Source: Bacillus sp. S/N-304-OC-R1
Lineage (GTDB): Bacteria > Bacillota > Bacilli > Bacillales > Cytobacillaceae
Length of the DNA stretch: 64,000 nucleotides
NCBI RefSeq assembly: GCF_019749375.1
Contig: NZ_JACWFE010000026.1
Span: 39,100 to 103,099, forward strand
Direction: 5' to 3'
The notes below the pieces were generated by a model. That model did not search any database. It was given only the letters and a program-made list of their open reading frames with translations, and had not been told where the DNA came from. The translations under genes were made by a program, and so were the position numbers. Positions 1 to 9,057 of the stretch are shown here, piece after piece (positions within the stretch are counted from its first letter, which is position 1; the number at the start of each line of letters is the position of its first letter).

Positions 1-2306
1 GTTTTTTTCAAGATGTGGTGTGCTTCCTCTAAAACGGTAACGTGCTTTAACGGCTCATTCATGTCTTTTGAAAAACACATGCGATGTTCACTTAATCGCA
101 TCACAAGAACTCCCATAATGAAAGATTTTGTTTCAAGGGACCCTACTCTACTTAAGTCAATAATGACATTGCTATCAAAAAGTAATGCATTATCCAATTC
201 GCCTGAGTGGAATATAAATCCGTTTAAACCATTTGTGAGTGATTTTACGCGCGTAACTAATGCTCCAGTATAATTGCTTTTAAGTTCCGAAGAATACGCT
301 GAGCTTTCAATTACATTTTGTAATTCTACTAACAAATCTCCAAAAGTAGGGAAAAACTCCTCAGAGTATTTGTTCTTAGACGTAATTAAGTCCCAACCAC
401 TTGTTTCATAAGATTTAATAATTGCTTCCTTCAGTACGGCAGGCATTGCTGCATACATTGGCCAACAAACATTAAATATTTCTACTAATCTATCGATATG
501 TTCCAGTACATGAATTCCTCTTGGAAACTTAAATGGATTAATTTTGAGTAAATTAGAAAACTCAGGATTCGTTCCAAATACACTTACATCACTTCGATTT
601 CCAAATATGTGTTTGTATTCACCTTTCGTAGGTTCAACGATTAGAAAGTTCACTTTTTGATTGGACAAGCTATCCAATATACTATACACAGTATTGGATT
701 TCCCTGATCCCGTAGAACCCGTTATAAAAGTGTGCATAGATAAACTTTGTAAATCTAAATCAACAATCGTGTTCTCAACTTTTCCCATGTGGAATATTTT
801 ACCCAACTGTACTTTAGGTACATATTTATCGTCTTCACGATCATAAGTTAATACATTTCTACCAAACTCTGCGGATTCAACTACTGGAAGCCCACTAACA
901 GATTTCCTTGGCAACCCAAAACCTATTGCTAACTCACGCCCATTTACTAATGTACTTGGTGTAACATATGGCATATCGAATCCAATATTTCGCTCTATTT
1001 GGATTAATGGATGATGAAACTTCGTTAAATAATCTGTTACCATTGCTAGTTTTTTCGGCTCTTCAGTACTCCATGTATTCAAAAATGAATGCTCGACGGA
1101 AGAATTATCTCCGCGAATAATAGCCTGATAAGTTGAAGAAACTACTTTAGCCGTTTGGGGATTGTCTGCAAGGAAATAACATCCGCAATTCCAAAGTCCA
1201 AAATCTTCTGAGCTTTTTAAACGCATTAACTGTTCATCAATCTTTATAAGCAAATTACTTACGGTTTTATTTTCAAACTTTATTTGTAGATTTCTAGAGT
1301 TTGAGCTTGTTAGCGTATTACTATTGTTCGTCGTTTCCGAATCTGCTTTTGAAGACCCATTCGTTAATGATGATCCTTCAGTTTCTGACGTATTATAGTT
1401 GCTCGAAGTCGTTACACTGTCTGACTTCGAAGAACTTTGTGAAATCGATAAAATAAAACTATAGCCACTACTCGTACTTGAACTCTTTGATATATTTTTT
1501 GATGAACCTTCAGATTTACCTGTCGTATGGCTTTGTGTTTTAGATATACTATCACTTATTGTATTCGTAATCCCTTTGCTAATACCTTCAGTAACTGCTT
1601 GACTATCACTTTCACCAAATGATAATTCTGTTTGTTGAAAGGGAGATAATTCGGTATAGAGCGCCTCATAGCCTTGACGAATACGCGAAACAGTTTTAGT
1701 GTCTAAGCGATCTGCTATAAAGATAGCTGAGAACTTTTCATTTTTCATAGAATCAATAAGTTTCTCTAGTCCCTGTATGTACTGAACCTTCTCCACATCT
1801 TTTAGTGCCGGAATACCAGATACAGAGGTAATTACTTTATTATTACTAGTTACTGTGTTTTGTAGGATCCCTTCTATTACAGACTCAATTTCTTTATTTC
1901 TTAAGTTTCTTAGATCGGTTCCAGGAAAATTACCGGTAAAACTTTTTTCCATACTTTCTTTAGCGGTTGTAATGTTCTGATCAATATCTCCCGAACGAAC
2001 TCCCATATACAAATTTGTTTCTTGTCCATCACTATCAATCACTAAAACAAGGGAACTATTCAAGTTTCCAACAGCATTATAGACATTAATAAGCTTTTCT
2101 GAAATATCCTCATTTTTATCATAAACAATCTTGGTTACTTGAAATAAACGAATATGTTGTCTTACTGTTAGCTCTTTAATGTGATCTGGTACTGGGATAA
2201 CTTCATGCTTCGCTAAATCAAGTAAGTAATTTTTTTCGATAAATTCTTCAGCAATGGCTAATGATTGCTGAAGATCATCTTTTCTTCGAACGTCGAGTGA
2301 GCCCAT
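1..2306 (-). CDS. HerA/VirB4-like ATP-binding protein (DUF87 type), C-terminus cut by window edge
   Basis: The frame is open from an ATG at 2306 (GGAGGT lies 4-6 bases upstream) to base 1, so at least 768 residues are present and the C-terminus lies outside the window. A Walker A motif, ITGSTGSGKSNT, is at about residues 529-540 and a Walker B-like VLEEAHHI at about 756-763, the pattern of HerA/DUF87 hexameric ATPases. Residues about 220-340 contain a long Ser/Thr/Asn-rich low-complexity stretch. HerA-like ATPases are DNA translocases that in defence systems pair with nucleases or Sir2 effectors. The gene follows the dynamin block on the same strand, but a strong terminator (2491-2543) separates them, so it probably has its own promoter. 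Whether it belongs to the same system is inferred from proximity only. Confidence 0.8.
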   Translation of the reverse strand, partial: MGSLDVRRKDDLQQSLAIAEEFIEKNYLLDLAKHEVIPVPDHIKELTVRQHIRLFQVTKIVYDKNEDISEKLINVYNAVGNLNSSLVLVIDSDGQETNLYMGVRSGDIDQNITTAKESMEKSFTGNFPGTDLRNLRNKEIESVIEGILQNTVTSNNKVITSVSGIPALKDVEKVQYIQGLEKLIDSMKNEKFSAIFIADRLDTKTVSRIRQGYEALYTELSPFQQTELSFGESDSQAVTEGISKGITNTISDSISKTQSHTTGKSEGSSKNISKSSSTSSGYSFILSISQSSSKSDSVTTSSNYNTSETEGSSLTNGSSKADSETTNNSNTLTSSNSRNLQIKFENKTVSNLLIKIDEQLMRLKSSEDFGLWNCGCYFLADNPQTAKVVSSTYQAIIRGDNSSVEHSFLNTWSTEEPKKLAMVTDYLTKFHHPLIQIERNIGFDMPYVTPSTLVNGRELAIGFGLPRKSVSGLPVVESAEFGRNVLTYDREDDKYVPKVQLGKIFHMGKVENTIVDLDLQSLSMHTFITGSTGSGKSNTVYSILDSLSNQKVNFLIVEPTKGEYKHIFGNRSDVSVFGTNPEFSNLLKINPFKFPRGIHVLEHIDRLVEIFNVCWPMYAAMPAVLKEAIIKSYETSGWDLITSKNKYSEEFFPTFGDLLVELQNVIESSAYSSELKSNYTGALVTRVKSLTNGLNGFIFHSGELDNALLFDSNVIIDLSRVGSLETKSFIMGVLVMRLSEHRMCFSKDMNEPLKHVTVLEEAHHILKK

Positions 2307-2490
2307 AAATGTACCTCCATTTTGAAAATACCCTCTTTTAAATTATCGTTGATTTCCGATTTCTACTTGCTTGCACGAGCGATCCGGGAACTCATGGCCA
2401 CTTTGTAGTCCATGATCCTCTTTGACACGCTTTTCTCAAGGAAGTCTAGCGCCTTTGAAAAAAAAATAACAATGAAACTAACACAACCTT

Positions 2491-2543
2491 ATTAAAAAGG
2501 ACGGCTAAAGTAAGTACAATACTTCCAATACTCAAACCGTCCT
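2491..2543 (-). terminator. Rho-independent terminator after the dynamin/coiled-coil operon
   Basis: Read on the minus strand, AGGACGG pairs with CCGTCCT followed by TTTTTAATAA. A small inner hairpin (AAGTA/TACTT) sits in the loop. It lies just after the stop of the coiled-coil gene at 2557. Confidence 0.8.
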
Positions 2544-2556
2544 CAACTATGTTATT

Positions 2557-3141
2557 TTAATGAATTTTATCTTTCAAAATATATTGATGTGGATTCATGT
2601 TAACTTTAGACTCTTCGTACATTTCTAAGTTTTTCTGATATTTAATACCAGCTTTTATTACTACCTTTTCTTCTACATTAGATATTTCCAAGCTCGAAGA
2701 GGATTCTGTTTTAGTACAAACCTTATCCTCTGTTAGAGTAATATCATCCGCTTCCCTAAACGATAATTCACTATTTATTGAAGGACCATTACACACTTGT
2801 TCATTTAACTGTTGGTCTTGGATTTGAAGATCATTTTTTTTTTCGTCATTTGGTACTTGTTCTACTTCTATAATATCAATTGTTGAATGTGAAGAATTGC
2901 GGTGATTGAATTGTTCATCCAAGGGTTGATTAAGGTTTGTTATATCTTCTTTTGGTTCATAATCAGAATCCTGATCAACTTCTATACGATCAGACTCAAT
3001 CCTTAATTCTTCAATAAACATTTTTTTATTTGATTCCTGCTCTAAAACTTCAAGTTTTATTGTAAGATTCTGATTATCATCTACTAATTTTTGATTAACC
3101 CTATTAATACTTTCAATTTCACACTCTAATTTATTAATCAA
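2557..3141 (-). CDS. Coiled-coil and acidic protein of unknown function
   Basis: The frame encodes 194 residues. Residues 1-50 form a heptad-rich coiled coil and the rest is acidic and low in complexity. No enzymatic motif is visible. The only usable start inside this frame is TTG at 3141, and it lacks a convincing ribosome binding site. The coiled-coil reading frame continues upstream of that TTG, through about 3190, with good heptads (for example GLKRRIDFLEKI) until it overlaps the end of the preceding tail-anchored gene, but no ATG/GTG/TTG is present there. The product may therefore start at an unusual codon, or be made as a frameshift extension of the upstream protein, or one indel may separate the two. 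It is the last gene before a terminator. Confidence 0.55.
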   Translation of the reverse strand: MINKLECEIESINRVNQKLVDDNQNLTIKLEVLEQESNKKMFIEELRIESDRIEVDQDSDYEPKEDITNLNQPLDEQFNHRNSSHSTIDIIEVEQVPNDEKKNDLQIQDQQLNEQVCNGPSINSELSFREADDITLTEDKVCTKTESSSSLEISNVEEKVVIKAGIKYQKNLEMYEESKVNMNPHQYILKDKIH

Positions 3142-3188
3142 ATCTTGTTTTTCTTTATTTATTTTTTCTAAAAAATCTATTCTTCTTT

Positions 3189-3644
3189 TTAATCCTTCAA
3201 CATGTACATGGCTGCTATGGCTAACACTACCACCACCATCCCTATTACTAGACCCTTTTTTCCAGTACGTCCTCCTTGTTGTGGGGAAGAACTTCTCACT
3301 GTTACTTTTGGTTCGCCTTTTTGCAGTTGAGGTTTTAAAAGTTCTTCCTCATAAGCTTTTCTTCCTACATTCAAAGTGTGATCAAAACGCTCTTTTGAAA
3401 AATTTGAAGATAATTGTGCCTGTAATTTCGTAAAATATTCTTTGGACCAAACCGCACGATTCATATCTAGTTCTCTACCATCATGAGATTCCCAAATATT
3501 AATACCATTGCTTTCAATTTTTCTTAGGGCTGCGTTAATTTCACCGCTCCTTCCAGTGGGATCCGACATAATCTCCGTACCTATTGCACTTCTAATTTTG
3601 CGTATGTTGCCTTCTTCAATAGCTTGCTGTAAAAATTTAGACAT
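3189..3644 (-). CDS. Small tail-anchored membrane protein
   Basis: The protein has 151 residues: a soluble, helical N-terminal part of about 120 residues, a basic linker (GGRTGKKG), then one C-terminal hydrophobic helix (GLVIGMVVVVLAIAAMYML) ending KD. That is the layout of a tail-anchored protein with its N-terminus in the cytosol. AGGGGAAG lies 5 bases before the ATG. It starts 20 bases after the large dynamin-like gene, and a coiled-coil frame begins at its 3' end. I do not recognise a family. Its place beside two dynamin-like GTPases suggests a membrane anchor or adaptor for them (inference). Confidence 0.75.
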   Translation of the reverse strand: MSKFLQQAIEEGNIRKIRSAIGTEIMSDPTGRSGEINAALRKIESNGINIWESHDGRELDMNRAVWSKEYFTKLQAQLSSNFSKERFDHTLNVGRKAYEEELLKPQLQKGEPKVTVRSSSPQQGGRTGKKGLVIGMVVVVLAIAAMYMLKD

Positions 3645-3664
3645 TGCTTCTTCCCCTTTCTATT

Positions 3665-5935
3665 TTATACTTCTAATACTTTATCAAGCCTAATAATAAA
3701 TTCATTAAGCCAAATTTTCTTCTCTTCATTTTTCATTAATTCTTCTTCAATTTTAGAGCTGCGACTAGATAGATTTTTAATTTCTTCGACGCGCTTTTTC
3801 ATTAACAATTCAAGACGGTCAATTTCACTTATAAAGTAACGTTTCAGCTTTTCTTTTTCATTTTCTGAATATTGTTGAGCTTGATAGAAATTTTCTTCTA
3901 AAGAATATCTGACCGGGTTTAAGAACTCTTCCTTTAATTCAGACATATTGACATATTCGCGTGTTTCATATACGTCTTTTTCATAATATTCGTCGTCAAA
4001 CCATGTCCAAGGCTTGTACCATTTTTTATTGTCATTATAAACGGTTTTCGTTCCAACCAATTCTTCTTCTTCATAACTGTAATTATTTATTAAATCATCG
4101 ACATCGGGTAAATCATAAGAAAACAGTTTTATATTATCCATTTCAGCAAGGGAATTCTCTTGGAAGTCCATAATATTTTTAATGTATTTTCTATACTCAT
4201 CAATATATTTTTTTGCATTTTCTTTAAGTAGCCCGCCGATTAACTTTTCTAAATCAGTAACAGCTGAACTTTGTAACATGTCTACGTCTTTTCTTGCTTT
4301 ATACAAGATCATATCTGCTTCATGTTTTCTAACTTTTTCATTGCGGAAGCGGTCTGAAATCGCTTGAAGCTCTTGATTAAAGATTTTTTCCTTAGAATTC
4401 TCAAAATAGGATTCGATATTAAAATCAAGGTTTTTAATTCTTTGCCTAAATACCTTTGCTTTTTCTCCTTGCTCTAACTCTTGCTCAATTCGAGACATTT
4501 CCTGATGGACTCGATCTTTTTCTTCTTGGTCATCTGCCATTCGTTGTTGAAGATTTTGCATCATTTGTTCTCTTTCAACAATTTTTTTGAATGAATTTAC
4601 AGCGTTTGTAATTTTAGATGTAACGGCATATTTATCTAAGTATTCATTAATAGCCATTTCAACTGCTGGAACACCTGAATGATATAAAGCTTCTAGCTCT
4701 TCATCATGTTCGTCCCTTGCCATCATAATCTTATCTGAGATTTTATTTTTTAAAGAAGGACTTAACGGTGCATAATTCGTTAAGTGCATACTTGGTTCTT
4801 CGATAAATAAATCAATATTCCGTAATGTTTTATTTTCTTGTCTCGTTAAATCCTGACCACTATTGTACTTACGAATAACTTTTGCCGTTTCTGCTGAAAT
4901 AGGGTAAATATTTGGATTTTCAATTCCATGCTTTTCTAAATAGTCTTTTACGTTGTGTAGAACGTTAGCAAGATCTTCCCCCTTGTCTGGGTCGAAGCAA
5001 TCTGCTTTATTTACGGCAAAGATAAAACGGTCTTTTGATTGTTTACCACCGACTTTCATTGCTTCCGCAACTGTTTTAAGCAATGCATAGTCGTCATCAG
5101 TCTTTAATTGCGTTGCATTCAGTACATATAAAACCATTGGTTTATCATCATTTTTAATAACTCGGTGTGTATGATCGCGATGGCTCGTATCCATTGAATT
5201 GTTCGGACCTGGAGTGTCTACTAGAACTAGATTCATCTTTTCAGAAGACATTGATGGAATTCTACCTTTGATATCAATAATGGATATTTCTCGGTTATCA
5301 TTGAAGCTATCCATGTCTACATAAGATAGATTCTGTTTCGAAACTAATTCTTTTCCATCTTTATCATAACAAACAGCAGAAAAACGTGTGCAATTGTCAT
5401 CATTTTTTATTCTAGCAATTTTAGCTGTACAGGCTTCGTTCTTTGATGGCATTAACTCTTGGCCCAAAAAAGCATTAATAAGTGTCGATTTACCTGAACT
5501 CATCGTAGCAATAACCGCTATCTCAAACTCACTATTCATTGCTTTTTCAAAGTTTTGTTTTATTTTTGGATCTTTTAAAACATTAAATGGTCCAGCAAAC
5601 ATATGATTCACAAGACCCTCTAGTTCCATAATTTTATCGGAAGACTCTTTGCCTTGAATATGTTCAACGTGAATGTGGACCCCTGCATGATAATTCTTGA
5701 ATTGATTACATACCTCTGCTAAGTCTTCAAAGTCTAATAGTGTGCCTTTGAAAGAAATATTTAACTCATCTTCATTAATTTCTTCCACTAATACTCGGAC
5801 AAGCTCATCGATCCAAACTTGTAATCTTTCATTTTTATACTGACTCAGCTTTCCTTGTTGCATAAAGTCTATTCCATCTACTTCAATGATCGTTTGTACA
5901 GTGTATGGGTTGTACATAATGTTGATAGTTGCCAT
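3665..5935 (-). CDS. Dynamin-like GTPase, long form
   Basis: The protein has 756 residues. The GTPase domain starts at about residue 135: G1 is ATMSSGKST, the G2 region contains NEACTAKI, G3 is DTPG (LVDTPGPNNS) and G4 is NKAD. Long helical and coiled-coil segments follow (about 430-580 and 690-756), typical of the stalk of bacterial dynamin-like proteins, which remodel or patrol membranes in a GTP-dependent way. The Trp/Tyr-rich stretch near residue 635 (KKWYKPWTWFDDEYYE) could be a membrane paddle, though that is inference. Residues 1-130 form a separate domain with no motif I recognise. It lies 13 bases after a shorter dynamin; such paired genes are common in bacterial dynamins, where the two paralogues can work together. 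Confidence 0.88.
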   Translation of the reverse strand: MATINIMYNPYTVQTIIEVDGIDFMQQGKLSQYKNERLQVWIDELVRVLVEEINEDELNISFKGTLLDFEDLAEVCNQFKNYHAGVHIHVEHIQGKESSDKIMELEGLVNHMFAGPFNVLKDPKIKQNFEKAMNSEFEIAVIATMSSGKSTLINAFLGQELMPSKNEACTAKIARIKNDDNCTRFSAVCYDKDGKELVSKQNLSYVDMDSFNDNREISIIDIKGRIPSMSSEKMNLVLVDTPGPNNSMDTSHRDHTHRVIKNDDKPMVLYVLNATQLKTDDDYALLKTVAEAMKVGGKQSKDRFIFAVNKADCFDPDKGEDLANVLHNVKDYLEKHGIENPNIYPISAETAKVIRKYNSGQDLTRQENKTLRNIDLFIEEPSMHLTNYAPLSPSLKNKISDKIMMARDEHDEELEALYHSGVPAVEMAINEYLDKYAVTSKITNAVNSFKKIVEREQMMQNLQQRMADDQEEKDRVHQEMSRIEQELEQGEKAKVFRQRIKNLDFNIESYFENSKEKIFNQELQAISDRFRNEKVRKHEADMILYKARKDVDMLQSSAVTDLEKLIGGLLKENAKKYIDEYRKYIKNIMDFQENSLAEMDNIKLFSYDLPDVDDLINNYSYEEEELVGTKTVYNDNKKWYKPWTWFDDEYYEKDVYETREYVNMSELKEEFLNPVRYSLEENFYQAQQYSENEKEKLKRYFISEIDRLELLMKKRVEEIKNLSSRSSKIEEELMKNEEKKIWLNEFIIRLDKVLEV

Positions 5936-5948
5936 AAAATGACCTCCA

Positions 5949-7412
5949 CTAGAATAAATTAGTTATTTGGAATACTCCCGAATTTTGAACAACATTATAT
6001 ATTTTATTTGTTTCATAATTTTGAATCGAAGTACTCTTATGGACTTTATTAAATTCTGTTTGCTTTAATTTCAATGTTGCGTATTGACTTAAATTAGCTG
6101 CTTCTTGTGAAAAATAATCATAATAAAAATCAAAGTGCTTTTTCTCTCTTCTCGTAATTGGCTGATCCAGTATTATATTTTGCCCAAGTTTAGCTGCAAA
6201 GGCAGAGGAGAATAGAATTTTAGGGTTTTCAAAACCATTTCCGGTTAAATAGTCTATGGTATTATTCACCAAACCCTCGATTGACTCTTGGCCTTCCTCG
6301 TCAATTTCATCGACTTTGTTAACGATAAATACAATATCTTTTTGACGTTTAGCTATTGTTTCTTTTGCATGCTTAAGCAATACCTTGTCATCATCTGTAC
6401 CTAGCTGAGTTGCATTGATAACATATAAAACCGTGTCATAATGTTCATTTAATAAAGATTGATAAGTGACTTGCTGATGCGAACGATCCATTGAATTATT
6501 GGTCCCTGGAGTGTCAATCAAGCGAATTTTCTTATTCGTTTTGTATAAAGGAGATAGGGCACCTTCAATATCAATCCGTTTTGTATCTAAATTCTCATTT
6601 AATAATTTCAAGTCACTTTCTTCTAGTGAAAAGGAACATTGAAATGTTTGCTCATTATTAGTCGATATGAAGAATCGGTCTTTACTCGGAACGTTCGTGT
6701 ACGTAAAAACTTTTGCTGTACATGCTTCATTTTGAGAGGGAAATAAATCTCTTCCCACTAAGCAATTCAAGAAAGTTGATTTACCTGAACTCATCGTTCC
6801 AATGACAAGGAAGTTCTCCTCTCCCTCTATTAAATATTGATCATATTTTTTGAATTCGTCATACAAAAATGTTAAAGCTTTGCAGGGGCGTTGGTGAAGC
6901 AACTCCTTAGCTAACTTAAAATCACATGACTTAAGGGCATTTGTAAATTTAATAATCTTTGAGGCATAATTAATATTAACTTTCAGATTAATTTTATTAA
7001 TAATTTGTTGTACCTCTTGATCATTTTCTTCAACATTTCCATACCTTAAAATTAAATAGTGAGCTAAAAAAATGTACTTATATGAATAGAAACGAATTCC
7101 AAACTTCTTAAACTGAACCCGCAATTTTCTTGTATCATGTAATAATGATTTTATATTAATTAAATCAGCAGCTTTTTTTGAATCATACCCCTTAAATAAA
7201 ACCTCATAAGTAGACTTCACAGTTTGTTGGTAAGTCTTAAAGTACTTATCACTATTAATAAAGTGGAAGAGTAGTTCAAAAAAATTAGTTTTAATTAACG
7301 GAGTTTCGATATAAGTAGGATGATTTTCATAAGAAAATGAGCATAAAGCTTTATAATACTCTTTAACACTTTCAAACTTTTGTTTTTGTCCCGAATATTC
7401 TGTTGCAATCAT
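5949..7412 (-). CDS. Dynamin-like GTPase, short form
   Basis: The protein has 487 residues. An N-terminal helical region of about 195 residues precedes a GTPase domain with G1 GTMSSGKST, the motif SQNEACTAKV, G3 DTPG (LIDTPGTNNS) and G4 NKVD. These match the downstream 756-residue protein closely, so the two are paralogues, but this one stops soon after the GTPase domain and lacks a long C-terminal coiled coil. AAAGGA lies 8 bases before the ATG. It is the first gene of the minus-strand block and is transcribed away from the WYL regulator, with which it shares a 339-base intergenic region. It may act as a partner of the longer dynamin (inference). Confidence 0.87.
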   Translation of the reverse strand: MIATEYSGQKQKFESVKEYYKALCSFSYENHPTYIETPLIKTNFFELLFHFINSDKYFKTYQQTVKSTYEVLFKGYDSKKAADLINIKSLLHDTRKLRVQFKKFGIRFYSYKYIFLAHYLILRYGNVEENDQEVQQIINKINLKVNINYASKIIKFTNALKSCDFKLAKELLHQRPCKALTFLYDEFKKYDQYLIEGEENFLVIGTMSSGKSTFLNCLVGRDLFPSQNEACTAKVFTYTNVPSKDRFFISTNNEQTFQCSFSLEESDLKLLNENLDTKRIDIEGALSPLYKTNKKIRLIDTPGTNNSMDRSHQQVTYQSLLNEHYDTVLYVINATQLGTDDDKVLLKHAKETIAKRQKDIVFIVNKVDEIDEEGQESIEGLVNNTIDYLTGNGFENPKILFSSAFAAKLGQNIILDQPITRREKKHFDFYYDYFSQEAANLSQYATLKLKQTEFNKVHKSTSIQNYETNKIYNVVQNSGVFQITNLF

Positions 7413-7509
7413 CTTATTAATCCTTTCGGTTCACCCTCAATGAAGTACATAATACAAAATATCATTTCCAAATAAAGGCTAAATTTTTACGACAAAACAA
7501 TTGGTCCTT

Positions 7510-7524
7510 GTTACATAATATAAC
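7510..7524. promoter_or_regulatory. Imperfect palindrome, candidate operator
   Basis: GTTACATAATATAAC is a 15-base near-palindrome (6 of 7 arm positions pair) in the region between the divergent dynamin operon and the WYL regulator gene, about 100 bases from the dynamin start. It could be a site for the WYL protein. The assignment rests on position and symmetry only. Confidence 0.3.
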
Positions 7525-7619
7525 AAAATGAGCCAAAAAAATAGTAACTTGGTAGCACTCCTAATATTTTCCGAATATGATCTAAATTTATCCAAAAATA
7601 ATAGATTTGCGCTTATTTT

Positions 7620-7628
7620 TGTTATAAT
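7620..7628 (+). promoter_or_regulatory. Probable extended -10 promoter of the WYL regulator gene
   Basis: TGTTATAAT is a perfect TATAAT hexamer with an upstream TG, the extended -10 form. It lies 124 bases before the ATG of the WYL gene and no good -35 is visible. A second TATAAT occurs at 7712-7717. The leader also holds a short palindrome, GACATAAAATGTC (7682-7694). Confidence 0.5.
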
Positions 7629-7751
7629 GGGCTTAATTTCTTTATTAAACTCTTCTTAATTAAATATTACAGATTTAAGACGACATAAAATGTCTATGTA
7701 AATATTTTTTTTATAATAATCCGTGGCCTGTGGGCTTTTAGGAGGGTTTTT

Positions 7752-8738
7752 ATGAACTTACAATCTGATCAGACTAAAGGAATTAGAATTTTGAATCTTT
7801 ATGAAAGATTACAAAAAGGGGAATTAATCAACAAGCAAGAGGAATCTGAGAGGTTTAATGTAGATCCTAGGACAATACAACGGGATATCGAATTAATTAG
7901 GGAATATTCTTCACAAACTAACCATTTTGAAAACACAGGTTCAATATCTTATAACAGAAAAGAAAAAGGTTATGTCATTGAAAAAGACATGAACATTTGG
8001 TTAACATTCCAAGAAATACTGACTTTAGCCAAAATCCTACTAGAAAGTCGTGCATTTAACCAAGAAGAATTAAACACATTATTAACAAAATTGTTCAATC
8101 AATTATCTTCAAAATATAAAAAGCAGTTTCAAGATGTCATTCTAAACGAAAAGTTTCATTATAAACCTCTTCAACATGATAAACCTATCATAAATGCGAT
8201 TGGAGAGTTTAGCAGTGCCATTCGTACAAAGAATATTGTGGAAATCGAATATTCCCTTGAACAAGCTAAAACAAAAAAGAGGCATATAATAAAGCCAGTC
8301 GGCCTCCTATTTTCTGAATTTTATTTTTATGTAGCTGCCTACATAGAGGGAAGTCATTTCAGTTTCCCAACCATTTTCCGATTAGACCGAATTACTTCAT
8401 ATAATATTAAGAAAGTTCATTTTAAAATCCCTGAAATTGAACGCTTTCAAGAAGGTGAGCTAAGAAAACATATTCAATTTATGAGTGCAGGCAAACTAAT
8501 GGATATTCAATTCAAGTTTTGGGGAGCCTCCCTTACTGCTGTACTTGATCGGATTCCGACAGCTGAAATAATAAAAAAAGAAGCAGATTACGTAATTATT
8601 CGAGCAAAAGTCTTTGGCAAAGGAATAAAAATGTGGCTCCTAAGTCAAGCTCAAAATGTTGAAGTTCTTTCCCCCATAGAATTAAGAAATGAAATGAGAG
8701 AAACGATTAAAGAGATGATGAGTATTTATGAATCATAA
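7752..8738 (+). CDS. WYL-domain transcriptional regulator
   Basis: The protein has 328 residues. Residues 1-60 form a DeoR/HTH_11-type winged helix (KQEESERFNVDPRTIQRDIE is the helix-turn-helix core). Residues about 145-215 form a WYL domain (EIEYS and HIIKPVGLLF), followed by a C-terminal WCX-like extension. AGGAGG is 6 bases before the ATG. WYL regulators bind nucleic acids or nucleotide ligands and often repress defence operons (BrxR/CapW type). This is the only plus-strand gene in the first 46 kb and sits between the two halves of the Hsp70/dynamin cluster, divergent from the dynamins, so it probably controls them (inference). Confidence 0.88.
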   Translation: MNLQSDQTKGIRILNLYERLQKGELINKQEESERFNVDPRTIQRDIELIREYSSQTNHFENTGSISYNRKEKGYVIEKDMNIWLTFQEILTLAKILLESRAFNQEELNTLLTKLFNQLSSKYKKQFQDVILNEKFHYKPLQHDKPIINAIGEFSSAIRTKNIVEIEYSLEQAKTKKRHIIKPVGLLFSEFYFYVAAYIEGSHFSFPTIFRLDRITSYNIKKVHFKIPEIERFQEGELRKHIQFMSAGKLMDIQFKFWGASLTAVLDRIPTAEIIKKEADYVIIRAKVFGKGIKMWLLSQAQNVEVLSPIELRNEMRETIKEMMSIYES

Positions 8739-8750
8739 CTTGAAACTACA

Positions 8751-8785
8751 ATGGGCAGTTCACCATAAATGATCCTGCCCGTTTT
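8751..8785 (+). terminator. Terminator of the WYL regulator gene
   Basis: GGGCAG (8753-8758) pairs with CTGCCC (8775-8780), followed by GTTTTGTT. It lies 15 bases after the WYL stop codon. Confidence 0.7.
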
Positions 8786-9057
8786 GTTGTCAAGCCCAGC
8801 TCCTACTTGGAATTTTTCTGAGACAAATATGGTGTGTTGGTATTGGATATTTGTTTAATACTTATTTCAAAGCTAACTTTATTACTGATTCAAGTTGTGA
8901 CGAGTATGATGAATTAACATACAAAATCTTGCACCTAATAATTGATCGCATTGATTTACAAGTGGATAAATCAGTTTTTTTACTATCGTTTTTATAATAT
9001 AAAATAAAAGTAGCAGCCCTGACTTTACATTATTACAGATAGCACTACAATTCCTGT
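8786..9057. other. Gene-free stretch with a start-less open frame
   Basis: No complete gene is visible. On the plus strand, roughly 8805-8997 stays open for about 65 codons (including DSSCDEYDELTYKILHLIID) and ends in TAA, without an ATG/GTG start or ribosome binding site. It may be a decayed fragment. Nothing else is recognised. Confidence 0.3.
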
